The notes under the pieces: model-generated
Told to the model about the DNA's origin: nothing
The model's database searches: none
What the model saw: the letters and a program-made list of their open reading frames with translations, nothing else
NCBI GenBank assembly: GCA_965365285.1
Contig: CBDUBC010000083.1
Span: 1 to 13,658, forward strand
Direction: 5' to 3'
Origin: JAURDE01 sp965365285
GTDB lineage: Bacteria > Bdellovibrionota > Bacteriovoracia > Bacteriovoracales > Bacteriovoracaceae
DNA length: 13,658 bases
Translations under genes and position numbers: made by a program
In this document: piece by piece, positions 1-6,612 of the stretch
How positions within the stretch are numbered: position 1 is the first letter of the stretch
Layout of the letters: each line of letters starts with the position of its first letter

Positions 1-1037
1 TGATCAAATACATTTTCCCTAGAACTTTCACTATAGCCGTTTTTATAACTACCATAATAGTTATGGGTTGTAACCCAAAAACGAACGAAAAGGTGTCCGA
101 ATCAAATCAACCCGATTTATCGGCTCTTGAAAAAGAAATTGAGTTCTCTACTTTTATCTTCCACATTGCTAATGTTCGAGACAAAGGATGGAGAAAGAAT
201 GTTAAATACCTGAAAAAAGAAAATCTTCTTAAAGAAGAGCTTGAGAGTAATTATTTTAATAATCTCTCATGTTACAAAGTTCGAAAAGGAACAAATAAAG
301 GAAAGTGTTATCTGAAAAAGCTTTCCCGAGTCACCTCATCCCGAGCAGAAAGAATTCGATCTTGTGAAGACCTCGCTGAACTTGTTCCTATGTTTGAAGG
401 ACTTCAAGAAGACACTCAAGTTCCCACTGATACAAGAGCGACTTATTTCATCGCTGAAAGTGATCTCACTCGACTTAAAAACGATGTAGATCAGTGTATT
501 ACTAAAGAAGCTGGTCAGATTAAACAATTCCAGGCGCTCGCACGAGATGGAAGAACACTTCGTGACGATGGGAAGATTCTCGTTCGAGAGCTTCTTGCTA
601 GAGCAGAGAACGTATCTGGGAAAAAGTTTATGGCCACGGCCGCAACTCTTCACGATGAAGACACCAGTTCTGGAAAGATCTCTGAAATCTATATTGATCT
701 TGAAAACATGACTATTAGTGATGAGACAAAGCTTGCTGTTGACTTTCAAACAGGAAAAGGTTTCCTCTACTATAGTCCTTCTCTTGGAAACATGACTCCT
801 TTTACTATTAAGAAGAAATACAACGCTGTAGCTGGTTATACTTACTACACTGCTCACTTTAAATTCTTTCTTGATAATGGAATGGTTGTGGAAACTGATC
901 CAGTCGAAGACAAGGGACTCTCTATCGATACCAATAATGAATTTGGCTTTAGAATGGGTGGAAAGATGCTCTTTCACTATCCTGATGGAAGTACTCGAAA
1001 GGGTGTAATGAAACTAGAAGTTTCCTACAAAAACTAA
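1..1037 (+). CDS. Putative lipoprotein of unknown function, start codon cut by the window edge
   Basis: I do not recognise the family. The first in-window ATG is at 63, but the frame is open to base 1 and the window opens with 'tg', so the true start is probably an NTG codon whose first base is just outside. Read that way the protein has about 345 residues. It starts with a classic lipoprotein signal: basic residues K3 and R8, a hydrophobic stretch, then the lipobox V-M-G-C with the lipid-modified Cys at residue 24 (codon 69-71). Starting at 63 would destroy this signal. The mature protein is charged and helix-prone in its first half. The C-terminal third looks beta-rich, with many Tyr/Phe/Gly residues and alternating hydrophobics. 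It should be anchored to a membrane on the periplasmic side. It stands alone, ends just before a strong terminator, and converges on the fetA-like gene. Lipoprotein call fairly sure, function unknown. Confidence 0.8.
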   Translation, partial: IKYIFPRTFTIAVFITTIIVMGCNPKTNEKVSESNQPDLSALEKEIEFSTFIFHIANVRDKGWRKNVKYLKKENLLKEELESNYFNNLSCYKVRKGTNKGKCYLKKLSRVTSSRAERIRSCEDLAELVPMFEGLQEDTQVPTDTRATYFIAESDLTRLKNDVDQCITKEAGQIKQFQALARDGRTLRDDGKILVRELLARAENVSGKKFMATAATLHDEDTSSGKISEIYIDLENMTISDETKLAVDFQTGKGFLYYSPSLGNMTPFTIKKKYNAVAGYTYYTAHFKFFLDNGMVVETDPVEDKGLSIDTNNEFGFRMGGKMLFHYPDGSTRKGVMKLEVSYKN

Positions 1038-1043
1038 TCAATG

Positions 1044-1067
1044 GCCGCCCTCAGGGCGGCTTTTTTT
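1044..1067 (+). terminator. Strong intrinsic terminator after the lipoprotein gene
   Basis: There is a perfect 7-bp GC-only stem, GCCGCCC / GGGCGGC, around a TCA loop, followed directly by seven T residues. It lies 6 bases after the plus-strand stop codon. The T-tract overlaps the stop codon (1066-1068) of the convergent minus-strand ABC gene. On the minus strand the stem is not followed by T residues, so it works mainly for the plus-strand gene. Confidence 0.9.
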
Positions 1068-1713
1068 ATTCTAAATGATGAAATGTAATTTTCTGACCAC
1101 CTAATCTCTCAAGATGGTCGTGATCATGACTTACACTTACAATTGAAAGTCCTTCATTTACTTTTTCTAGAAGAATGGATTCAAATTTATTCTTAAGTGC
1201 TCCATCCATCGCTGAAGTAGATTCATCTAGCAAAAGGGCCATAGGTCTTAAAAGAAGTGATCTTATAAAACGAATAATTTGAAACTCTCCACCAGAAAGA
1301 AGTCCTAATTTTTTTGTAAGAATAGATGAAGAAAAGCTAAATTTATCTAGATAGGCATTAAGTTCATCCAGTGAAAGAGTTCTCTCTGCATAGACATCAA
1401 AATCAAAAACCTGCTCAATATAATTTTGAACAGTACGGTCTTCACTGGGAAGAAACTGATTGATATAGTGAATTTTAGAGCGAATTTCAGGCATCGTAAA
1501 AGAGTGTTCTTCGTCTGGAAAGTAGCGACAAACTCCAGAGCTAAACTCAACAAGTCCAACTAATCCTTTTAGGAAAGTCGATTTCCCCGTTCCACTTGGA
1601 CCAGTAAGATTATAAATCTCACCCATTTGAAGGGTCATACTCATATTGGAAAAAAGAGTTTGATCTCCAAAATTCTTACTTACATTTTCTGCGACTAATA
1701 TTTTATTGCTCAT
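1066..1713 (-). CDS. fetA: ABC transporter ATP-binding protein, FetA (YbbL)-like
   Basis: This is the ATPase subunit of an ABC exporter. It has a 215-residue single nucleotide-binding domain with every motif in place: Walker A GPSGTGKST (38-46), Q-loop Gln86, signature LSGGE (139-143), Walker B ending LLLDE (160-164), D-loop SAMD (167-170) and H-loop His196. Alone it could belong to many transporters. The FetA assignment rests on its partner: its first 11 bases overlap the end of a UPF0014/FetB permease gene, the arrangement of E. coli fetAB (ybbLM). In E. coli FetAB is reported to take part in iron export and resistance to oxidative stress; the substrate here is inferred by homology only. 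The N-terminal ATPase is encoded downstream of the permease here. It ends at the terminator hairpin of the convergent lipoprotein gene and has no clear terminator of its own. Confidence 0.85.
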   Translation of the reverse strand: MSNKILVAENVSKNFGDQTLFSNMSMTLQMGEIYNLTGPSGTGKSTFLKGLVGLVEFSSGVCRYFPDEEHSFTMPEIRSKIHYINQFLPSEDRTVQNYIEQVFDFDVYAERTLSLDELNAYLDKFSFSSSILTKKLGLLSGGEFQIIRFIRSLLLRPMALLLDESTSAMDGALKNKFESILLEKVNEGLSIVSVSHDHDHLERLGGQKITFHHLE

Positions 1714-2488
1714 CGATTAAAAGCTCCGATTTAAAGCGATGATTAGAATCAAAGAATTTGAACGTCGCCATAAAAAGCGCCATCGTACTTGAAAAAAAGA
1801 TTACAAAACAAATGATCAGCATAATGCTGATTTGATATTTAGCTGCTAAAAAAGGCTCCATCCCCGCAAGGATCTGTCCTGTCATCATTCCTGGAATAGA
1901 GACAAGTCCTACGACATTCATGGTATTAAGAATAGGTGTCATTCCCGTATTTAGAGAGCTTTTCATCATCTCTTTTATGGCCTCCATTCGAGTCGCTCCC
2001 ATGGCGAGTCGGTCTTCAATTTCATTTTTTCGAAGAGAAAAGGCATTGAGATAGGTATCCATCGCTAGAGAAATTCCAGTTAAAGAATTTCCAACCACCA
2101 TCCCGAACAGAGGAATTGTTTTACTGATGTCATACCAAGGGGTTTGAGGAATCGCGAAAAAGAAGGTGTATAATCCAGTGAGAAGGGCGGGCATAAATAG
2201 AGAGTGAAAAGCGATCCAGTTGAGCCCCTTGAACTTATTTTTTACTCTTGAAGAAACTGTCTGTGTTGCCACAAGGACCATGAAGATAGTGAGAATGAAA
2301 AAGGTGAGAGGGTGATTGTATTTAAAAAACCAAAGGAGAGCATATCCTAATAAAACCAGCTGAATAATACTTCTAACCTTGGCGATTAAGAGCTTTTTTT
2401 CAAGATTAAGCCCAAATAGTATGGAAATGACCATGGTGATCAAAACCAATAGGCAAGAATAGAGGATTTGCGTCAAACCTAAGGACAT
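1703..2488 (-). CDS. fetB: ABC transporter permease, FetB (YbbM, UPF0014 family)
   Basis: Membrane subunit of the exporter with the preceding ATPase. It has 261 residues, the usual family length, and is strongly hydrophobic with about six to seven membrane segments. Family hallmarks are visible: the basic cytoplasmic turn AKVRSIIQL near residues 36-44, PLFGMVVGNSL (126-136), the loop RLAMGATRMEA (160-170), which resembles the coupling helix contacting the ATPase, and IPGMMTGQILAG (198-209), the best conserved UPF0014 stretch. The start is ATG at 2486-2488, but no convincing Shine-Dalgarno precedes it. The gene is divergent from the INSIG-like gene with only about 44 bases between the two starts, so promoters must be shared or overlap the coding ends. 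Family call secure. The metal substrate (iron in E. coli) is inference. Confidence 0.88.
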   Translation of the reverse strand: MSLGLTQILYSCLLVLITMVISILFGLNLEKKLLIAKVRSIIQLVLLGYALLWFFKYNHPLTFFILTIFMVLVATQTVSSRVKNKFKGLNWIAFHSLFMPALLTGLYTFFFAIPQTPWYDISKTIPLFGMVVGNSLTGISLAMDTYLNAFSLRKNEIEDRLAMGATRMEAIKEMMKSSLNTGMTPILNTMNVVGLVSIPGMMTGQILAGMEPFLAAKYQISIMLIICFVIFFSSTMALFMATFKFFDSNHRFKSELLIDEQ

Positions 2489-2532
2489 ATCAATTTATTG
2501 CCTATTTGCTGCGCTTAGGCCAGAATTTTACT

Positions 2533-3114
2533 ATGAATTTCCTTCTTAAAACCTCATTGATTCTCTTCTTTCTTGGTGGAACCCTAGGTCCGATTGGTGA
2601 CATGTTTCACGTTGCCTCTAAAACGACTGGTTATCCTGATCACTATGCCTTTTATTTGCTTGGAATTCCTTGGTGGGTTTTTCCCTTCTTTGGGGTCTCT
2701 GGGCTGGCCATTGGTCTAAGCTATGTCTTTTCTAATAATGCTGAAAAACCGCGATCAGAGAGTTTCTTGCATGCCTTTTATGGTCCTGTCGTCTTTCTTT
2801 TTAGCTATCTTCTCAGTGGATTTTTAACCTTTGCTAAAACTCCCCTTTTTCTTCATCACCTTCTTTTAGGGTCTATTTTCATAATGATGTGGTGGATTTA
2901 TGGACGAAGTCTGCGCACTTTTCTTTTGAGTATATGGTTTGCCTTTATTGGAATTGTAGTGGAGTCCACTCTCGTTCATTATGGAGTATTTTGGTATACC
3001 GAGCATGATAATGCCCTTTTTGGGGTTGCTTCTTGGCTTCCTTGGCTTTACCTGACATTGTCGGTAACTATCGGTAATTTCACTCATTTTCTTATGAAAT
3101 TCCATCAAAAATAG
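2533..3114 (+). CDS. INSIG-like polytopic membrane protein
   Basis: A 193-residue protein with about six membrane segments that I recognise as a bacterial homologue of the eukaryotic INSIG (insulin-induced gene) family. From memory of human INSIG-1/2, four blocks align in the same order: 'SLILFFLGG' (8-16) with SLVLFSVG; 'WWVFPFFG' (47-54) with WWVPPCCG followed by VGL-Y; 'MWWIYGRS' (119-126) with LWWTFDRS; and, best, 'VHYGVFWYT' (148-156) with VYNGVYQYT, then 'SWLPWLYLTLSVTIGN' (167-182) with SWLPCIFFSGGVTVGN. Human INSIGs bind oxysterol and retain SCAP and HMG-CoA reductase in the ER. A mycobacterial homologue has a published structure, so bacterial members exist. The bacterial role is unknown. 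The Asp after WWTF that human INSIGs need for SCAP control is Gly124 here. I chose ATG 2533, where the first hydrophobic segment begins, over TTG 2506. The ribosome site is weak (AGG at 2517-2519). Confidence 0.75.
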   Translation: MNFLLKTSLILFFLGGTLGPIGDMFHVASKTTGYPDHYAFYLLGIPWWVFPFFGVSGLAIGLSYVFSNNAEKPRSESFLHAFYGPVVFLFSYLLSGFLTFAKTPLFLHHLLLGSIFIMMWWIYGRSLRTFLLSIWFAFIGIVVESTLVHYGVFWYTEHDNALFGVASWLPWLYLTLSVTIGNFTHFLMKFHQK

Positions 3115-3200
3115 GCAATTCCTTTAGGAGACCCCTTTTTTGCTCTTGGCGAGGGATCTCTCTAAGTCTTTAAAATTACAATTAATCTAAAAAAAAGATT

Positions 3201-3214
3201 GGGCCTGAGGGCCC
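3201..3214. terminator. GC hairpin, possible terminator between the INSIG-like and Ig-repeat genes
   Basis: The stem is GGGCC/GGCCC around a TGAG loop. On the plus strand it is followed by only two T residues, a poor terminator for the upstream gene. Read on the minus strand it is followed by AATC and then eight T residues (complement of 3189-3196), which is a better intrinsic terminator. No minus-strand gene ends here. It shares the CCTCAGG core with the clear terminator at 1044-1067. Confidence 0.4.
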
Positions 3215-3255
3215 TTATCCCGACAAGTAAGCATTAAAATAAAGATAGATTGCTC

Positions 3256-4749
3256 ATGTTTAAACTAGTTGGATTTCTTATTCTTTTTCTCCAAATTGCC
3301 TGTGTTCAACAGCAGGGAGGTTTTAGTAAACCACTCGTATTTGGAAACGAAGCCAGAGGCGTGCCTGGAGAGAAAATCTTTTTTGCTGAAGAGGCCAACA
3401 TTTTACAATTTCTTCAAAATTTTGAAAACCTAACTCCAACCAACGCGGAAAGTGGAGAGATGGATAGTTATATTGCTAGATGTGGATTTCTCGATGTCCC
3501 CGGTGAATTTCGTGATTTTGGAATAGCGGACCAGACAGGAATTTTTATTTCTAAGGGCCAAAACTATGAAACTTATCAAACGCTCTTCTTTTCAGGTAAT
3601 CATGAAGGGAACCTTGCTAATAAAAAAATGGTTCTCGATCTCAATAATCTCAAGTTCATGGGCGCCTTTACTTATGATTATGGTGCCGTATCTGATAGCT
3701 TAACCTTTGCTCCTCCGGGAACTAGAGTAGCAGTAAGCGTTCCAACTGAAGTTGTAGGACTTGCAGGAACCTCTAATGTTATCTTTCATCTTCTTAAAGT
3801 AAATGGAAATTTTAGTAATGGTGGATTTGTTTGGATAGGAGATGGTATTCAAAGTTGTGATCAGGTCGTCGTCGCTCCCGAAGTTCCTGAGCCTCCCTCT
3901 TCAATGAGCTTAAAGGCACCTATAAAAGCCGTGGATGTAGTGACCGATCCTATTCTCGTTATTGGTGGAATTAATATTAACGATACAGTTAAAGTCTATT
4001 CCGATAGTCGTTGTGTATATGAAGTAGCGAGTGTTCTCTCTAACTCTAATGAAGTGGATGTTCAGCTTCCTTCTATTTCAAGTGGAACTTATACTTATTA
4101 CAGTAGAATTATTAAAGATGATGGTGGTGTAAGTCCTTGTAGTGATATCTCAGTCACTTACACTCTGGACCTTATTCCTCCTTCACTTCCTTCTTCAATT
4201 GTCATGGTAGATCCGCCTATCAATACCGGAAATAATGAAACTCCTACGGTTAGAGTTGTTGGTGTCTCAGTGGATGACGTCGTTCGAGTCTTTCTTGATT
4301 CAGCATGTACTAATCAAGTGGGACAATCTATCGCAACAGGAAGCTTTGTGGATATTACAGTTAGTCAGCTTGATCCGGGAGCTTATACCTTTTTTGCAAA
4401 TTCAACAGATCCTCTATTTAACATAAGCAATTGCTCGCAAGTGAATGCCTCTTATTTTCTCGATCAGACACCTCCATCAACACCTAGTATTTCTGCTGTA
4501 TCGGTTAGTGGTGGCGTTGCCTCTTTAACGGTTGATAATCTTAATAGTGGTGATACAGTTCGAATTTATTCAGGAAGTGGATGTACTGGAAACCTCTGGG
4601 CAACCGCCACAGCGACAGGTGCATCCACCATAATTAATACAATCACTTTAAGTGCAGGATCTTATAACGCTTATGCCAGATCCACCGACCTTGCTGGAAA
4701 CGTAAGTGAATGTTCAACGGCCAGTCCTTTGATCTTCATTTCTAATTAA
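3256..4749 (+). CDS. Putative lipoprotein with three Cys-paired Ig/FN3-like repeats
   Basis: A predicted surface or periplasmic protein of 497 residues from ATG 3256; a TTG two codons earlier is less likely. The N-terminus is a hydrophobic export signal ending Q-I-A-C, so Cys16 may be lipidated, although Gln at -3 is atypical for a lipobox. Residues 20-205 form a domain I do not recognise. Then come three similar beta-sandwich repeats at about 212-306, 308-404 and 405-497. Each has D(T/V)V(K/R)(V/I)(Y/F) leading to a Cys, then G(T/A/S)Y, then a second Cys (253/295, 351/393, 443/486). The spacing is 42-43 residues each time, suggesting one disulphide per domain. Junctions are proline rich (IPPSLPS, TPPSTPS), as in bacterial Ig-like and fibronectin-III linkers. 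Repeat 3 contains the STDLAGNVS motif common in such domains. Adhesion or surface display is likely from the architecture but unproven. The stop overlaps the convergent DUF445 gene by 8 bp. Confidence 0.8.
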   Translation: MFKLVGFLILFLQIACVQQQGGFSKPLVFGNEARGVPGEKIFFAEEANILQFLQNFENLTPTNAESGEMDSYIARCGFLDVPGEFRDFGIADQTGIFISKGQNYETYQTLFFSGNHEGNLANKKMVLDLNNLKFMGAFTYDYGAVSDSLTFAPPGTRVAVSVPTEVVGLAGTSNVIFHLLKVNGNFSNGGFVWIGDGIQSCDQVVVAPEVPEPPSSMSLKAPIKAVDVVTDPILVIGGININDTVKVYSDSRCVYEVASVLSNSNEVDVQLPSISSGTYTYYSRIIKDDGGVSPCSDISVTYTLDLIPPSLPSSIVMVDPPINTGNNETPTVRVVGVSVDDVVRVFLDSACTNQVGQSIATGSFVDITVSQLDPGAYTFFANSTDPLFNISNCSQVNASYFLDQTPPSTPSISAVSVSGGVASLTVDNLNSGDTVRIYSGSGCTGNLWATATATGASTIINTITLSAGSYNAYARSTDLAGNVSECSTASPLIFISN

Positions 4750-5443
4750 TAAAGCTCATTGCAAGACCAATGATTCCACCAAACACTCCTCCCCAAACAA
4801 CGAGCCATCCAAGATGCTTTTTTATCATTTCTTGAATGATCGTTTTCACCATGTGCGGAGTCAGTTCATTAAGTCTTTTATCGACAATATCTTCCACTTT
4901 AGATTGGACTTGTCCGCCCATACTTGGAGAAAGAAGATTTTCTTTGAGGGCCATTTGAAAATCATTTGTTGCCGTCACTTCAAGCACAGTCGTTTTCATT
5001 TTTACAGAAAAAGGACCTCTCATAGGTTCAAGGACTGTGGTTCCTCCAAACATGGCAAGCATTCCGCCAAGCTGAGAATCTTTAACCAGTTCGAGAAGTG
5101 AATCGAAGATTCGATGATAATCAAGTTTGTCGACAATGGGTTCAAAATCAATTTCTTTGTGTCCGTGATCTTCTTGAAAGAATTTTTTGATATTTTCTTC
5201 GCTAAAAAATTGCCCCATGATCAGTTGTTTAATTCCGGCCTTAAACTCTTCGAAGCGATTTGGAATAACACCTGAACCGTAAAGACCTGGTACTTTTTCA
5301 AAAAGCATATGAATCGCTAGCCAATTGGTAATCGATCCAGAAAGGGCGAAAAATCCAACGGATAAAATTTGATCTTTATACCATGGAGAAAAATATCCAA
5401 GGATAATAATACATAAAGCGATAAGATTTGTGGCAAGACTCAT
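4742..5443 (-). CDS. DUF445 family membrane protein
   Basis: A 233-residue protein of the DUF445 (YheB/YjiN-like) family, whose function is not established. The N-terminal part has two hydrophobic segments (about 5-20 and 26-46). They lead into the family signature G-SITNWLAIHMLFEKVPG (36-53) and GVIPNRFEEFK (58-68), which is very well conserved. The middle is amphipathic helix. The C-terminus is a second membrane anchor (about 212-231, Gly rich). This gives a protein tethered at both ends with a helical middle, which is typical of the family. The gene begins two bases after the htrA-like stop and uses a GGAG ribosome site (8 bases before ATG) inside the end of that gene. The two are therefore co-transcribed and probably translationally coupled, which suggests an envelope-related role. 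Confidence 0.88.
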   Translation of the reverse strand: MSLATNLIALCIIILGYFSPWYKDQILSVGFFALSGSITNWLAIHMLFEKVPGLYGSGVIPNRFEEFKAGIKQLIMGQFFSEENIKKFFQEDHGHKEIDFEPIVDKLDYHRIFDSLLELVKDSQLGGMLAMFGGTTVLEPMRGPFSVKMKTTVLEVTATNDFQMALKENLLSPSMGGQVQSKVEDIVDKRLNELTPHMVKTIIQEMIKKHLGWLVVWGGVFGGIIGLAMSFIN

Positions 5444-5445
5444 TT

Positions 5446-6507
5446 TTACTGCTCCAGTGGGCTTAGTTCTACTTCTAGATTTTTAACTTCATCCCCTCTA
5501 AGGATTTTAACTTTTACAGTTTCACCGATCTTTTTATTTTCGAGGGCTTGGTAGATGTCATTATAAGATTTAAGTTTTTGTCCGTTTACTTCAAGAATAA
5601 TATCACCCATATAGGTTCGACCATATCGATCTTGCGTGACCCCGCGAATTCCTGATTTGTAGGCACCAGATCCCTTTGAGACATGAGTAACGACAAGTCC
5701 TAAATCGTCATATGGATTGGGAGCAATACCAACTCCAAGACCTGCTCTAGTAATTTTCCCATTCTTAATAAGATCAGGAACAATTCGATTTACGGTATCG
5801 ACAGGAACGGCAAATCCAAGACCTGCGCTAGAGCCACTGGTGGAGAAAATCATCGTATTGACTCCTATCAGCTTCCCTTGAGAATCGAGAAGTGGTCCCC
5901 CTGAATTCCCTTGGTTAATGGCCGCATCCGTTTGAATAACCCCATGAATTTCTACATCTCCAAATCCTGGAATCTTTCGATCAAGAGCGGAGATCACTCC
6001 CACAGTCATCGTGTGAGAAAGACCCAGAGGGTTTCCAATCGCGATCGTTTTTTGTCCGACAAGAAGGTGTTTACTGGTTCCTAGTTTAATCGGTTTTAGA
6101 TTTTTAGGTGCATTTTCTAGCTTTAAAACCGCGAGATCTTTTTGAAGATATTTTCCTACGACTTTAGCTTTATATTTTTTCTTATTTTTAAAAAAGCTCA
6201 CCCAAAATGTATCCCCTTGATGAACCACGTGAGAATTCGTCACAATATGACCTTGATCGTCCCAAACAAAGCCCGATCCTGCTCCAAGCTCTAGGCTTCG
6301 CTCTTCGCTTGGCCCATAAAACCAGTCCCCCCCAACTTTAACTGTTTTTTCAATGGTTATATTGACGACGGATTCGACAGAGTCTTGATAAATAGAGATG
6401 CTATTTTTTTCATTATCTAGGAACATGGAGTATTCTGGATGTGTTTTCAGGTCTTTAAAACCGAAGCTTAAGAAGGCAAAAGAGAGAAGGATGATTAATT
6501 TTTTCAT
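5446..6507 (-). CDS. HtrA/Deg-family periplasmic serine protease, one PDZ domain
   Basis: A trypsin-fold protease of the DegP/DegS/HtrA family that degrades or senses misfolded envelope proteins. It has 353 residues from ATG 6507. A longer frame to GTG 6555 adds 16 residues in front of an evident signal sequence (MKKLIILLSFAFLS), so I prefer the shorter form. The catalytic triad is complete: His93 in TNSHVVH, Asp124 in KDLAVL, and Ser202 in QGNSGGP, with the oxyanion stretch GNPLGL (158-163) and IQTDAAIN before the Ser. One PDZ domain follows (about 258-350: GLGVGI, then GDIILEVNGQKL). Size and single PDZ match DegS and the shorter HtrA proteins rather than two-PDZ DegP. Cleavage may free the protein or the signal may remain as an anchor; no clear A-x-A site is seen. 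A G-run (GTGGGGGT) serves as an odd ribosome site. It is first in an operon with DUF445. Confidence 0.9.
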   Translation of the reverse strand: MKKLIILLSFAFLSFGFKDLKTHPEYSMFLDNEKNSISIYQDSVESVVNITIEKTVKVGGDWFYGPSEERSLELGAGSGFVWDDQGHIVTNSHVVHQGDTFWVSFFKNKKKYKAKVVGKYLQKDLAVLKLENAPKNLKPIKLGTSKHLLVGQKTIAIGNPLGLSHTMTVGVISALDRKIPGFGDVEIHGVIQTDAAINQGNSGGPLLDSQGKLIGVNTMIFSTSGSSAGLGFAVPVDTVNRIVPDLIKNGKITRAGLGVGIAPNPYDDLGLVVTHVSKGSGAYKSGIRGVTQDRYGRTYMGDIILEVNGQKLKSYNDIYQALENKKIGETVKVKILRGDEVKNLEVELSPLEQ

Positions 6508-6612
6508 TTTTTCGTACCCCCACAAAAGTTTTCTAAGGAATATATTGTGCATCACAAATTTTCAAGTTAACTAAACGTCAATATTGTAAATTTTTTGTCG
6601 AGATTATTAAAT
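6508..6612. promoter_or_regulatory. Divergent promoter region between htrA-like and psd genes
   Basis: These 105 bases are very AT rich and must hold promoters for both directions. For psd, TTTTCA (6559-6564), 17 bases, then TATTGT (6582-6587) is a weak sigma-70-like match. For htrA, the minus strand shows TTGAAA and, 15 bases on, TATATT, close to but tighter than ideal spacing. Neither is strong. The region is certain; the exact boxes are not. Confidence 0.35.

Noticed and set aside
336..977. Long open frame of 213 codons on the minus strand
   Set aside because: It lies wholly inside the plus-strand lipoprotein gene, which has a proper signal and terminator. Its translation shows no recognisable motif and is Ser-rich, as expected for an antisense shadow.
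2497..3119. 11-bp inverted repeat (ATTGCCTATTT and its complement) flanking the INSIG-like gene, hinting at a mobile cassette
   Set aside because: About two such repeats are expected by chance at this distance over a window this size. There are no target duplications or transposase, and the right copy overlaps the stop codon.
4756..4773. TCATTG/CAATGA hairpin near the Ig-repeat and DUF445 junction
   Set aside because: Weak AT-containing stem without a following T-tract on either strand; it codes for the DUF445 membrane anchor.
6508..6555. Upstream GTG/ATG starts for the htrA-like gene
   Set aside because: They would place 15-16 residues in front of an evident signal peptide that begins MKKLI at 6507.
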